Source: Nitrospirales bacterium (GTDB taxonomy: Bacteria; Nitrospirota; Nitrospiria; Nitrospirales; UBA8639). From it: DNA of 64,000 bases. The notes below the pieces were generated by a model. The model did no database searches, was not told where the DNA came from, and saw only the letters and a program-made list of their open reading frames with translations. A program made the translations under genes and the position numbers. The stretch spans positions 1 to 64,000 of the forward strand of contig BQIV01000018.1 of the NCBI GenBank assembly GCA_021604005.1, given 5' to 3'. Shown piece by piece: positions 9,465-17,862 of the stretch (the first letter of the stretch is position 1; each line of letters opens with the position of its first letter).

Positions 9465-9728
9465 ATGAATATTTCAGGTATTGAACAGGGGCAAGGTCCA
9501 CTCAGTCAGGTGGCGAATACACTCTCTTCTGCCAGTAAGCCAGCCACTGCCGTGCAACGCCCAGAAGATGAGAAAGAGTCAGCCAAGAGTGCACTGCAAA
9601 CAGGAAACCCTGAAGAGCAAGGCATCAAAGTTGAGATTTCACGAGCCGCTCAAGCCTTGTCTCAATCACAGTTTTCATCACAACAAGGCACACAGCAAGA
9701 TACCTCATCTCTTTTAGATAAAGAGTAA
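9465..9728 (+). CDS. Small hydrophilic hypothetical protein (87 aa)
   Basis: An AAGGAGG seven bases before ATG 9465 strongly supports translation. The protein is Ser/Gln/Ala-rich, lacks Cys and membrane segments, and reads like an intrinsically disordered protein (SQVANTLSSASKP, SQFSSQQGTQQDTSSLL). A short predicted helix (IKVEISRAAQALSQSQ) sits near the C-terminus. The general look resembles small flagellar-regulon proteins such as FlgM, which occurs at 15.6 kb, but no FlgM signature is present. Function unknown. Confidence 0.55.
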   Translation: MNISGIEQGQGPLSQVANTLSSASKPATAVQRPEDEKESAKSALQTGNPEEQGIKVEISRAAQALSQSQFSSQQGTQQDTSSLLDKE

Positions 9729-9879
9729 TGACGTTCGCATAGTTCTTCCTGGAAGCATCTTCTATAGGTGGTCAGGCTGAACACCGTGTTGAGTCTATGT
9801 TCTGTATGATCTTTTACGTGGTCGTGTGATCGAAAACGGCACTTCTGAAACCTCTTCTCTTTCATCTGTGGCTAGACTT

Positions 9880-9923
9880 TTTCTGAAATCATCCTTCTAT
9901 GAAATGAAGGATGATTTCAGAAA
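9880..9923. repeat. Perfect 18-bp inverted repeat (8-base loop)
   Basis: The arms TTTCTGAAATCATCCTTC (9880-9897) and GAAGGATGATTTCAGAAA (9906-9923) are perfectly complementary around TATGAAAT. There is no T-run on the 3' side in either direction, so a standard intrinsic terminator is not obvious. It lies in the 419-base gap between converging genes (9728 and 10148), which otherwise holds nothing I can recognise. Confidence 0.8.
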
Positions 9924-10147
9924 GGACTGATGTTTCAAAGCCAGCAGTTACACGATTAAACATCTTATCGTATTCATTTGCATGACTCGTGCTATATCCA
10001 TCACCGTCCTTGTATTCTATCGTATTTGAACTTCTTCTCAGTACATATGACCTAACGCCGACAGGCTCTAGCCGTCCAAATGAAACGTTACAATGCTATC
10101 GGCCATCAAGCATCAGTAATTTCATCATCCACAGAGCCTTGATTCCG

Positions 10148-10813
10148 CTACCGTCTGACATAAAATAACTGACAGGCTTGAAGGTATCCCTCAGCCCACC
10201 CTTCATCATAAAACTTTTCAAGTTGTCTATATAATGCATTGACGTCTTTCTCATTGTGACTTGGACAGACCTCTTGAGAGAGGAGCATCTGGTGTGCCAC
10301 ATCCAACAATTGTTCACGACGCTCAAGAATGTCTTTTGAAATAAAGGTGTGAATAACTTCTCGGGCTCTTTGCAGAACAATGGTTTCCTGAAACGTATCG
10401 TATCCTTGTTTCGCCACCACCCGTTCACGGATGATCGACAACTCTTCTTGAATGCGTGTTTGATCTTTCATCAGGACAGAAAAGACGTCTTTTTTAGCTT
10501 CCTCTCGCAACGTCTGCTCCATCGCGTCGAAGGCGACTCCCGGATCAGGGGTCGTGTCTTCTGACTCGCCAAATCCATCAACTTGCTGACGGTAACCGCC
10601 AAAGCGTAAGCGATCATAGGCCTTCCGACTTTCCGGATCATTCAGTACTTCATAGGCGGCATTAATCTCCCGAATTTTTATCTCGGCATCTGACTTTCCT
10701 TGGTTGTGATCAGGGTGATAGCGAAGAGCCAGCTTTCGGTAGGCTTTTTTGATATGCTCAAATGATGAGTCCGGCTCGACTTCCAGGACGGCGTAATAAT
10801 CAAGGCGTGGCAA
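10148..10813 (-). CDS. DnaJ-domain protein
   Basis: This protein of 221 residues has an N-terminal J-domain (about 4-70: DYYAVLEVEPDSSFEHIKKAYRKLALRYHPDHN) with an intact HPD, so it should stimulate an Hsp70 ATPase. The rest has no Gly/Phe or zinc-finger region. Instead there is a charged helical part (ETIVLQRAREVIHTFISKDILERREQLLD) and a C-terminal helix. It is therefore a type III (specialised) J-protein with an unidentified client. Confidence 0.8.
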   Translation of the reverse strand: MPRLDYYAVLEVEPDSSFEHIKKAYRKLALRYHPDHNQGKSDAEIKIREINAAYEVLNDPESRKAYDRLRFGGYRQQVDGFGESEDTTPDPGVAFDAMEQTLREEAKKDVFSVLMKDQTRIQEELSIIRERVVAKQGYDTFQETIVLQRAREVIHTFISKDILERREQLLDVAHQMLLSQEVCPSHNEKDVNALYRQLEKFYDEGWAEGYLQACQLFYVRR

Positions 10814-10974
10814 TGAAACGCTCCATAAAGTATTGCTTTAAGTTTTACGTATGTGGTTGCGGTGCTGCAAGATCATTTCTGTTGGAATGAGACATTCAAC
10901 AGGCTGAAGGCATGACTGCTGGAAGGTAGCATAGACGTGGGCGGAAGGTAAAAATTGAAATGGGAGAGAGAAGA

Positions 10975-11172
10975 TTAAGACACTCTTCTTGTAAGTGGTG
11001 GTCGGCCAGGCCCGCCAGGATGCCAGGGACGGTTCCCATTTTGTGCACGCATGGATGTTCTACGTTTCCTCAGGTGATGCGCGCAAAACCACCCACTAAT
11101 CGCTTTGCGAGGGCAATAGATGCAAAGGCCTGCGGCCTTGTGGCGTTGTTGATAGCGTTCTTGACGTGTCAT
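10975..11172 (-). CDS. Small Cys/His-rich protein, possible zinc finger
   Basis: From ATG 11172 this is a 65-residue basic protein. Its only feature is a compact CxxC...CxxH cluster (CIYCPRKAISGWFCAHH), which could bind one zinc, followed by an Arg-rich tail. The pattern RYQQRHKAAGLC also appears in small phage- and HNH-associated proteins. The upstream ATG at 11193 is an alternative start. No function is assigned. Confidence 0.45.
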   Translation of the reverse strand: MTRQERYQQRHKAAGLCIYCPRKAISGWFCAHHLRKRRTSMRAQNGNRPWHPGGPGRPPLTRRVS

Positions 11173-11374
11173 ATCTATAATTATGATACCCAATCTTGAG
11201 AAATATATTCAACTTTCCAATACTTTCAATAGGTTATGATTATTTTTCTAGCCTTATCTTGGAACAGACACTTGATGGGTAGTCATGTACAGCATACTGC
11301 AAAATACTAACATTTAACTTTAAATATATGCACAGAATACAACTATTGATGCCCTAGTTCTTATCACGAGACAC

Positions 11375-12070
11375 ATGCTTGGCTTGCTCCTCATTTTTAG
11401 CTTTCTATTGCTCCAAAGCCCCACCGCGTCCATCATCGTCTCTTCAAATATTCACGACCACTCACTCCCAGCCTCTTTGCGCATGTCTTTGCACAAATAT
11501 TTTCAGTTTTTCAACCAAGCGCCTGCCAATGTAATATTCAAAAAATTGTTCAGCACTGATCTGTTTCTTACTGACAATCTTCCTGAAGAACCTGAAAAGA
11601 TGGATCAGGAAATTGTCTCAATTGAAACGCTTTTGGAGTTTCCCGAGCGCTTTCATCAAAAAATGGTGACGGTTCACGGTATCGTCAAGCAACCAGAAAT
11701 GCATCTCGACGAGACGGAACTTTTCTTTGACTTTGTCTTCATCTTAGAGAAAGATTCCGTATCGCTTATCGTCTTTGGCCGGCACGATCGGACTCAGGGC
11801 GGTAGCTCAATTGCAATGGGGAATTATGTCGAAGTGACCGGTATCTTTTGGAGAGATCGGGTGGCTAACAACTATCATTTCGAAAATAACCTTGAAGCGA
11901 TGACTGTCACCCCCTACCCGTCCCTCATTCCGGATCGTACGTCATTCACACAATATCAGCGGAACCCCATGTGCTTACTGCAAGAAGGGCAGGATATGAT
12001 CAACCGCAGCCTTTGTTCCTTCAGAAGGCATAGACTCATTAGGGAGAGGGCTCGCAAGGACTTGCTCTAA
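11375..12070 (+). CDS. Exported/anchored protein with a possible OB-fold
   Basis: This 231-residue protein begins with a hydrophobic segment (LGLLLIFSFLLLQSP). The middle (SIETLLEFPERFHQKMVTVHGIVKQPEM through MGNYVEVTGIFWRD) reads like an OB-fold of the nucleic-acid-binding/BOF type, with the VxVxGxV and GxxVxVTGxF strands. The C-terminal 30 residues are basic. They are encoded opposite the end of the neighbouring glycosyltransferase gene, giving a 96-base tail-to-tail overlap. That tail may be read-through after loss of an earlier stop. Function unknown. Confidence 0.55.
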   Translation: MLGLLLIFSFLLLQSPTASIIVSSNIHDHSLPASLRMSLHKYFQFFNQAPANVIFKKLFSTDLFLTDNLPEEPEKMDQEIVSIETLLEFPERFHQKMVTVHGIVKQPEMHLDETELFFDFVFILEKDSVSLIVFGRHDRTQGGSSIAMGNYVEVTGIFWRDRVANNYHFENNLEAMTVTPYPSLIPDRTSFTQYQRNPMCLLQEGQDMINRSLCSFRRHRLIRERARKDLL

Positions 12071-13060
12071 CGCCGTTTTCCACTGTCCGGATTCAAATGC
12101 ATGGCGAGAAAGTTCTGCAGCCCGTCCATAACGATGTGCAAAATCGACAAGTGGTTGTTCATCGGCAAAATTATATCGCCTGACATAAAGGGTCGGTAGC
12201 CCTAACCGAACGGTTTCGACGATTGTTGCATAGCCTGGTTTGGTAAGTACCACGTCTGCTTCCGCTAAGATTTGTCGAAATCGAAGCCCGATCGAACTTG
12301 TTGATTCGATGCGCGTATATCCCCGGCAATCAAACGCACCACTCACTAAAAACCGATATCCGTTGATTGTTTCAAGTTGTGTGAGGGGTAGCGACGATAG
12401 CGGAATACCACCAAATGCAATAAGGACTAATCGTTCGCTTGCATGCATGCCGAGCGTCTGTCGTATTGATGGTGCCGGTTTCACATGCGGCAACAAGACA
12501 GGTCCGACGTCAATCACGTCCGGAAACGCGACCATACGAATGCCGGGAGATGGCCGGATCATCATAGTAATCCCTTGATACGCTTGACGAATATGCTCAA
12601 CAATCGCTGTGTGTTCTGGACGGTCCGGCACGCGATATTCAGCGAGAACCTGATCCCACGATAAGGAACCGAACGCCACGGTAGGATATCCCGCTTCGAC
12701 ACCAGACGCGGTACCTAAATGAGAAATATTGGACAAGACAATCGCCGGATTCGCCTGTCGCATCGCCATGACTTCATCTAGCACGCGTGTTTTCCAATTT
12801 TGATGAAAGTCCTCATAGGCACTCCACGTTTTCTCGATGTCAATAGACAGTGGCCCCTGTTGAATGCAACCGATATCTTGCTGTACCGGTGATAATTCCC
12901 AGGGAACAGCCAGTGTTTCTTGAAAAAAATCGGCAGGGGTCGTTGTACGCAACAGCACCCGAAGCTGTGGATTCCGACGTCCTAATTCGTTGAGTATGGG
13001 AACGAGTTGAGCGGCATGGCCAAATCCATGGCCTGAAATTGAACACCACACGAGTGGCAC
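11975..13060 (-). CDS. Glycosyltransferase-like protein (GT-B fold, MurG-type)
   Basis: This protein has 361 residues. The N-terminal WCSISGHGFGHAAQLVPILNEL is the glycine-rich start of GT-B enzymes (compare the G-x-G-H motif of MurG and related nucleotide-sugar-binding proteins). The C-terminal LAEADVVLTKPGYATIVETVRLGLPTLYV resembles the donor-binding motif with its conserved Pro-Gly-x-x-T-x-x-E. Relatives include the N-terminal domains of sugar kinases and uncharacterised glycosyltransferases. It is probably cytoplasmic or membrane-peripheral, and the acceptor is unknown. Its 3' end overlaps the opposing gene by 96 bases. Confidence 0.6.
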   Translation of the reverse strand: MPLVWCSISGHGFGHAAQLVPILNELGRRNPQLRVLLRTTTPADFFQETLAVPWELSPVQQDIGCIQQGPLSIDIEKTWSAYEDFHQNWKTRVLDEVMAMRQANPAIVLSNISHLGTASGVEAGYPTVAFGSLSWDQVLAEYRVPDRPEHTAIVEHIRQAYQGITMMIRPSPGIRMVAFPDVIDVGPVLLPHVKPAPSIRQTLGMHASERLVLIAFGGIPLSSLPLTQLETINGYRFLVSGAFDCRGYTRIESTSSIGLRFRQILAEADVVLTKPGYATIVETVRLGLPTLYVRRYNFADEQPLVDFAHRYGRAAELSRHAFESGQWKTALEQVLASPLPNESMPSEGTKAAVDHILPFLQ

Positions 13061-13084
13061 GATGGGACCTCCTCACGTTTTCGT

Positions 13085-13235
13085 CATATGGGCACCTCTA
13101 AAAACCAGGATTTTTTCGTGAGGGCAAGGAAGTTGCGCGCGCAAAACCGCAGTGTATAGAGGCATACATGAGGATTTGAGCACGCGGCTGACGCCACCAT
13201 CGCGGAAAGGGACGGTTTTTAGAGGTGCCCATATA
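13085..13235. mobile_element. MITE-like element with 22-bp terminal inverted repeats
   Basis: The left arm CATATGGGCACCTCTAAAAACC (13085-13106) is repeated inverted at 13214-13235 with one mismatch. The 107 bases between have no supported gene and are GC-richer than the surrounding spacer. Size (about 151 bp), terminal repeats, TA-rich outer ends and intergenic position fit a non-autonomous miniature transposable element. The remaining bases to 13530 show nothing I can name. Confidence 0.6.
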
Positions 13236-13530
13236 CGTATCTTGACGACCTGACTTGTTATGTATGCCGTATCCATCTACAATTTTTATGTTCGACAGGG
13301 TATAGCGAACCCTCGTACGCATTAGTATGCATGACCACAATACCGGCAAAGCCTCGTGGGACTCACAGAAAAAACGTTCGATGTCATCGCAAAAGCGTTA
13401 AGAACGGAGTGATCCTCTTTCAATAGACATCCGCTTATACGACATGTATGGTTGTCCTCTATGAGAGACATTCGTCAGGGAAGTATTTGGTTTTGCTATA
13501 ATTGAATCGGCTATAATCTCTCTTAAAAGA

Positions 13531-14028
13531 ATGTGTATGCACGAATCTCGAGTGATACTCGCTCCCGTTCAGATATTTCAGATCTGTTGTCTCATCGGCA
13601 TGTGTCTTGTCAGCCTTGGGACGCATGGCTGCTCCCAACCAGCTTCCCGGCTTCCATCACCTGAACGTTCAGGGGCAGGAACGACTTCCTCCAGTTCATC
13701 ACACGTTGAAGCACAATTGCTTCAAACCGTTGAGCATGCCGAAAGCCTCGGGAAAGGCAATCCGTTACTGCTCAGCAGCCTCTACAGCCTAGCTTCCTAT
13801 TACCGGTCACAAAAGGAATATACCAAGGCGGAACGGCAATATAAAAAAGCCTTACAGATGAAAGAAGAGCTGAGTGGTCCGGAACATCGAGATGTGGTTA
13901 CCATTCTTGAAAAATACGCCGATTTGCTTCGTGAAGCCAAACGATATCCCGAAGCGGACAACTTATCTTCGCGAGCCGCGGCTATTCTGGCCAAACCATC
14001 CTCCCAGCAACATCCTTCATCACAATAA
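13531..14028 (+). CDS. Exported TPR-repeat protein
   Basis: This protein has 165 residues, with a hydrophobic N-terminal segment (FQICCLIGMCLVSLGTHGC) that could be a signal peptide. The Cys after HG is a weak lipobox. Tetratricopeptide-type helices follow (LYSLASYYRSQKEYTKAERQYKKALQMKEELSGPEHRDVVTILEKYADLLREAKRYPEADNL), giving about two TPR units of the kinesin-light-chain type. It is likely a periplasmic or membrane-anchored interaction protein. Confidence 0.65.
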   Translation: MCMHESRVILAPVQIFQICCLIGMCLVSLGTHGCSQPASRLPSPERSGAGTTSSSSSHVEAQLLQTVEHAESLGKGNPLLLSSLYSLASYYRSQKEYTKAERQYKKALQMKEELSGPEHRDVVTILEKYADLLREAKRYPEADNLSSRAAAILAKPSSQQHPSSQ

Positions 14029-14274
14029 TTGCTTCAAATTTCCGTTCGGCCATAGGCCGTTTTCTCCCTAGAAGTATGGGTAAGACTTGCCGGTTGTGTT
14101 AATCCAATCCCCATGTTCTTTTAATTTTCGCGACGATATGAACCGTTACGTGGGATTTGCGCACACTCGGAAAGTGGCATAAAACTTGTTACAGCTAAGT
14201 GCAACAATGAATATTCACTACTGGCGAACATCCCAGTCTATAAACCTTTGTTCAATCCATGAAAGCCCATACCT

Positions 14275-14532
14275 ATGAAACGCAATACCCTCAAAACAAC
14301 AAAGCCCTCAGGCTCGCCTTCCACTCGTTCGACCTCAAAACACCCGCGCTGTCCACGATGTGGCTCACGAACCGTCCATCTTGAACAACTGCAACAAGAA
14401 CTCTTAGCCACATTGAGTTTACATTGTTTAATTTGTGGACATCATGCCTTTTTAGGAAAACCCGTGGTTCGATTGATCCGTCGCCCGAAAATTCCAAGTT
14501 CATTCCCCCTAAAAAACTCTCAATCGGCGTAG
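14275..14532 (+). CDS. Small zinc-ribbon protein (85 aa)
   Basis: Two CxxC knuckles (CPRCGS and CLICGH) lie 28 residues apart in a basic protein, which fits a zinc ribbon. The N-terminus is Ser/Thr/Lys-rich. No partner domain is present. It is probably a nucleic-acid-binding or regulatory small protein, with no further assignment possible. Confidence 0.5.
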   Translation: MKRNTLKTTKPSGSPSTRSTSKHPRCPRCGSRTVHLEQLQQELLATLSLHCLICGHHAFLGKPVVRLIRRPKIPSSFPLKNSQSA

Positions 14533-14598
14533 CGATCAACCTGGATTATTTTTGACGAGTGTTTTGATACAAGAAGAACTCGAGAGTGGGCTGTGTAT

Positions 14599-15501
14599 TT
14601 ACCACACTTCGGCTCGAATGCTGTGGAGTCGCACTCCCTGCTCTTGAAACCCTTGCCGAAGTTGAGTCAGGGCGGCCTTATTTCCGCAATACCGAATATG
14701 GTACTGCTGAAGGTCTGGAACAATCGCCAAGAGCTGACTAAGATCTATGGCCGTATCATCGACTGTCGCCTGCCGTGTGCGCATAATCCGCCCTCGCGTA
14801 AAAGGCCAATCTTCCGGCCAACGTCTTGTCAGCACAGGATGGTACCAAAAATTATCAGGGAAATGCTGTTGAAGCACGAGCAGTTCGTCATGGGCCATTA
14901 GTTGTTCAGGTGAACGAACACTGACAATGAGCCCAAACCTTGCTCCAGCATGCGACGTCGACCGGCCAAAATTCAAGCCTTTCATATATCGTAGATAGGA
15001 AAGAAATGGTGTAATTCCCGTCGAAAAAGCCAAGGCGAGAAAGTGCATCCTCTCCCATTCACCATCAGGCTCGAGTCGTAAGTTCGAGTCCAAACACGTT
15101 TGACTATTCTCATAGATATGCAATGCCGTTCGGTCGTGATTCCATTCAACCTTGACCTCGAGCGGTTGCCCAAACTGCTGCCATTCGACACACTCATCCG
15201 TTTGCCACCACGCTGAGGTGTCGGACTTCTCTGTATGCGTATAGTTGATAATTGTTTCCAGGCAATAGGCTGAATGCATACTGGAATTCGAGCGCGTGTA
15301 CATGCGTCTCCGCCGCTTTTCCGTACGACTGCCCCAGGGCTTTGCAAGGAAGGCGGTTCCCGGCCGCATGGTATCATGAATCGGGTACATGTTCCCTTCG
15401 ATTTCCCATTGTTGGGGAAGCGTGAGTTCAATGATGCGAACTTCTCCAGGGTCAAGGGTTTTCAAGGTTGTAATGTGTCCAGGGACCATCAGTTCCGTCA
15501 T
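14599..15501 (-). CDS. Ferredoxin-NADP reductase-like flavoprotein
   Basis: This protein has 300 residues from ATG 15501, which has GGAAGGA six bases upstream. The FAD domain shows RRMYTRSNSS (the RxY-T/S motif) and the NAD(P) domain shows AFSTGITPFLSYLRYM. The C-terminus has YHIRYCGNKAALTQLRQGFQEQGV and ends with an E-x-W close to the terminal aromatic common in the family. No plant-type [2Fe-2S] domain is fused, so the electron partner must be separate. The (2Fe-2S) ferredoxin-like protein at 40.2 kb is one possible but unproven candidate. Confidence 0.7.
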   Translation of the reverse strand: MTELMVPGHITTLKTLDPGEVRIIELTLPQQWEIEGNMYPIHDTMRPGTAFLAKPWGSRTEKRRRRMYTRSNSSMHSAYCLETIINYTHTEKSDTSAWWQTDECVEWQQFGQPLEVKVEWNHDRTALHIYENSQTCLDSNLRLEPDGEWERMHFLALAFSTGITPFLSYLRYMKGLNFGRSTSHAGARFGLIVSVRSPEQLMAHDELLVLQQHFPDNFWYHPVLTRRWPEDWPFTRGRIMRTRQATVDDTAIDLSQLLAIVPDLQQYHIRYCGNKAALTQLRQGFQEQGVRLHSIRAEVW

Positions 15502-15624
15502 GACTTTCCTTCCTTCTCTCAGCGTTGAAATATCCTGCCTCCCCTCTTGCTCTATTCCCATTTTTCTCTATTTTATCTATACTATCAGGCAGATTCATGA
15601 TTAAGGACAGGGAGGGCACAGAAT

Positions 15625-15960
15625 ATGGCCATCGATCCTAGTAATGGGACCCGTCATTCGCCTGACAATACTAACATGATCAAGGCAATGCCTAGCGTGC
15701 CACAAGGCAACGCGCTCACTTCAGAAGCGTTCACACAAACCGTCCAGAATAACACCAAAAATGTCTTGAGCTTGTCATCCAAGCAAGGAGAGTTTGATCA
15801 CCTTATCAATGCTATACAGCAAGCTCCTGATATTCGAGAAGAAAAAGTAAAAAAAATCAAAGACGCGCTTGAATCAGGAAACTATCACATTTCGAGTGAA
15901 AATATTGCAGATCGTATTATTCAAGAAACCATTACTGATCGTACTCGTACGTTACGTTAA
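15625..15960 (+). CDS. flgM: Anti-sigma-28 factor FlgM
   Basis: This protein has 111 residues. The C-terminal half (PDIREEKVKKIKDALESGNYHISSENIADRIIQETI) is the conserved FlgM sigma-binding segment, and the N-terminal half is disordered as usual for this family. It should hold FliA (sigma-28) inactive until the flagellar hook is finished. The gene stands alone, without flgA or flgN beside it, but a PilZ-domain gene follows 284 bases downstream. Confidence 0.9.
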   Translation: MAIDPSNGTRHSPDNTNMIKAMPSVPQGNALTSEAFTQTVQNNTKNVLSLSSKQGEFDHLINAIQQAPDIREEKVKKIKDALESGNYHISSENIADRIIQETITDRTRTLR

Positions 15961-16244
15961 TACCTAAGGTGTATCACCGCCCCCCCCTTCCATCCCCAAT
16001 ACGTCTCAGCAAGCCCTCAAGTATTCGACATTCAGAACCCTCTTTAGCTTTTTTCTCGTACAAACCGAAGAGTAGAGAAGAACGCATCAATAGGTTTGCG
16101 TGCCATTGTGCGGGTTGCATAGCCATTCGCTATCGCATGCAAGGCCTGGTCGTCATGACGGTTAAACGTTGGAGTGGGTGAGCGCAGTATCCCTCGAAAC
16201 TTTAGCCTGCGGTTCAGACGCCAAAGATGAGCATTGCCTGAGAC

Positions 16245-16907
16245 ATGAAACGACAACAACGAACCCTTCTTTCTTCGAGCTCCAATACGCTTTGGTTGAC
16301 ATTTCCTGCCGAGCCCACTTCGATTATTCTTCGATCGCAGTTGTTAGGACTCGGAATGGATCACTCCCTTCTTTGTGCACTGCCTCAAGACTCTCAGCTT
16401 CCAGACTTACCACCTGGATCCCTCGTCAAAGGCCGCTCACTTCTTGATGGAGACACCTATCAATTTGAAACGACCATCAAAGAGATCTCTATTCCTGCAC
16501 AATCTCTTCGTCTCAATGCTCCGGAGAGCATTCTGCATCAAGCGGCAAGAGTGTACCCACGTCTTGCGGTCGATGTATCCGGTACGGTCCGCCCCATGAA
16601 CGATCATGGCAAAATTTTGGCGGTTCTTCCCGTTATCATTAGCGATCTGTGTCCATCCGGCTGCCATGTCACGGCTGAGGCAAATGCGTGGCCTGCCGTG
16701 ACAAGCATGAAGATGATGTTAACTTGTCAACTTCCTGGATGTTCTCATACGTCCAGGTTCTCCGGGACGATTGAATGGATTGACCCCACACCGGACTTAC
16801 ATATTGGCGTACAGTTTTGCTTTCAGTCAGAGTCCGACGTTGCACGCCTCGATCTCCTGCACTGGTATACCGCTCAGCAGGCAAAGCTCATTAATACGAG
16901 CGTGTAA
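16245..16907 (+). CDS. PilZ-domain protein (YcgR-like arrangement)
   Basis: This protein has 220 residues. The N-terminal part has the strand pattern of a PilZ-N/YcgR domain. The C-terminal part carries RVYPRLAVDVSGTV followed by ISDLCPSGCHVTAEA. This resembles the RxxxR and D/NxSxxG c-di-GMP contact motifs, although the second is degenerate (DLCPSG). GTIEWIDPTPDLHIGVQF closes the barrel. It probably couples c-di-GMP to motility, which suits its place next to flgM. Confidence 0.6.
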   Translation: MKRQQRTLLSSSSNTLWLTFPAEPTSIILRSQLLGLGMDHSLLCALPQDSQLPDLPPGSLVKGRSLLDGDTYQFETTIKEISIPAQSLRLNAPESILHQAARVYPRLAVDVSGTVRPMNDHGKILAVLPVIISDLCPSGCHVTAEANAWPAVTSMKMMLTCQLPGCSHTSRFSGTIEWIDPTPDLHIGVQFCFQSESDVARLDLLHWYTAQQAKLINTSV

Positions 16908-17073
16908 TGTCATCCTGATGCACTGAGATTCCATTCCCACTCAACACAACTACATCGTACTGATTGGCTGCATTCATTCGGCCATACCCTGCTTGATTGA
17001 ACTTGTGATTCCCCGTGGTCCTGCCACGGAGAATCACAAGTTGAAATGGATCAGGTGTACCAATCTTGCCCAT
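16891..17073 (-). CDS. Possible small protein containing a strong hairpin (60 aa)
   Basis: ATG 17073 has AAAGGA nine bases upstream, and the frame overlaps the end of the PilZ gene by 17 bases. The product (MGKIGTPDPFQLVILRGRTT...) has no recognised family. A long stem-loop at 17000-17042 sits inside it, so the region could instead be structured RNA. Confidence 0.3.
   Translation of the reverse strand: MGKIGTPDPFQLVILRGRTTGNHKFNQAGYGRMNAANQYDVVVLSGNGISVHQDDITRSY
17000..17042. repeat. 19-bp inverted repeat, 5-base loop, one mismatch
   Basis: The arm AACTTGTGATTCCCCGTGG (17000-17018) pairs with CCACGGAGAATCACAAGTT (17024-17042) with a single mismatch. No T-run follows on either strand. Confidence 0.75.
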
Positions 17074-17097
17074 GCCACAATCCTTTGTTGCAAAGTA

Positions 17098-17322
17098 TCA
17101 ACAACTGTATTTGGACATGATGAACTCAATATCGTAGGGCATGTATCTTGAGCATGCCCAAGGGGACTGTTGCGATACAATCCTCACGCGTGGCAGAACG
17201 ATCCATTCTGTTTCTGTCTCTCCTAACCGGAGACCACATGCGGGACATGTCGGTTGGGATTGTATCCACTCCAGAAAGACTGAGAGGGGAGAAACGTGAC
17301 GACACGTTTGACGTGTCCGCAT
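17098..17322 (-). CDS. Possible small Cys-containing protein (74 aa)
   Basis: This frame lies 24 bases upstream of the small frame at 16891-17073 and on the same strand, so the two could form an operon. Its only feature is a CPACG knuckle and scattered Cys. There is no recognised family. Confidence 0.25.
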   Translation of the reverse strand: MRTRQTCRHVSPLSVFLEWIQSQPTCPACGLRLGETETEWIVLPRVRIVSQQSPWACSRYMPYDIEFIMSKYSC

Positions 17323-17338
17323 GTTGAGATCCCCTCAA

Positions 17339-17862
17339 CCCTCCGTGCCCTCTCTATTCCACACGCATCTGTTCCGCATGGAAACCGCATTCCACGTTAC
17401 AGAAGATGAACACAGGGGAGAATATATCGACTCCCATGACAATCCGAATGCCTCCGCGTTGATAGGGACCGTATTCATACAATCTATCATCCAACCTGTG
17501 GGTAATCGTTTTGAGACATACACCTGGGAATTGGCATTCTTTTGCCTTTGCATATCAGTTCTCATTGTGCGAGATTTGGAGAACGATTGAGATTATCGGG
17601 ATACGCGAAGCCCCCTTCAGCAATGAACAGATTTCTAGACGCCCAGGTATGAAGACATTACTTTGATGATTTCATGGTCACTTGCGAATGCGGCGTAGCT
17701 GAATTACAATGAAGCTATTCAGCAATTACGTAAGATTTGCTAGGGCAAGACGAAGTAGAGATAATATGGCTATTCATATTGTTGTCAGCCTCTGATTTTC
17801 GAAGGCCCACGATTCTGGATTGGGACGCTTACTTTATCGTTATAACGTGAGGATTTTTAATC
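17339..17862. other. Gene-poor spacer before aroG
   Basis: A forward frame (17321-17590) is open but has no family resemblance. The rest is AT-rich DNA that probably holds the promoter of the DAHP synthase gene, with AGGA close to its ATG. Confidence 0.35.

Noticed and set aside
9880-9923. Intrinsic terminator
   Set aside because: The stem is long and perfect, but neither side is followed by a T-run.
13073-13349. Minus-strand open frames across the MITE-like element
   Set aside because: They follow the inverted repeats, have no family resemblance, and are explained by the element.
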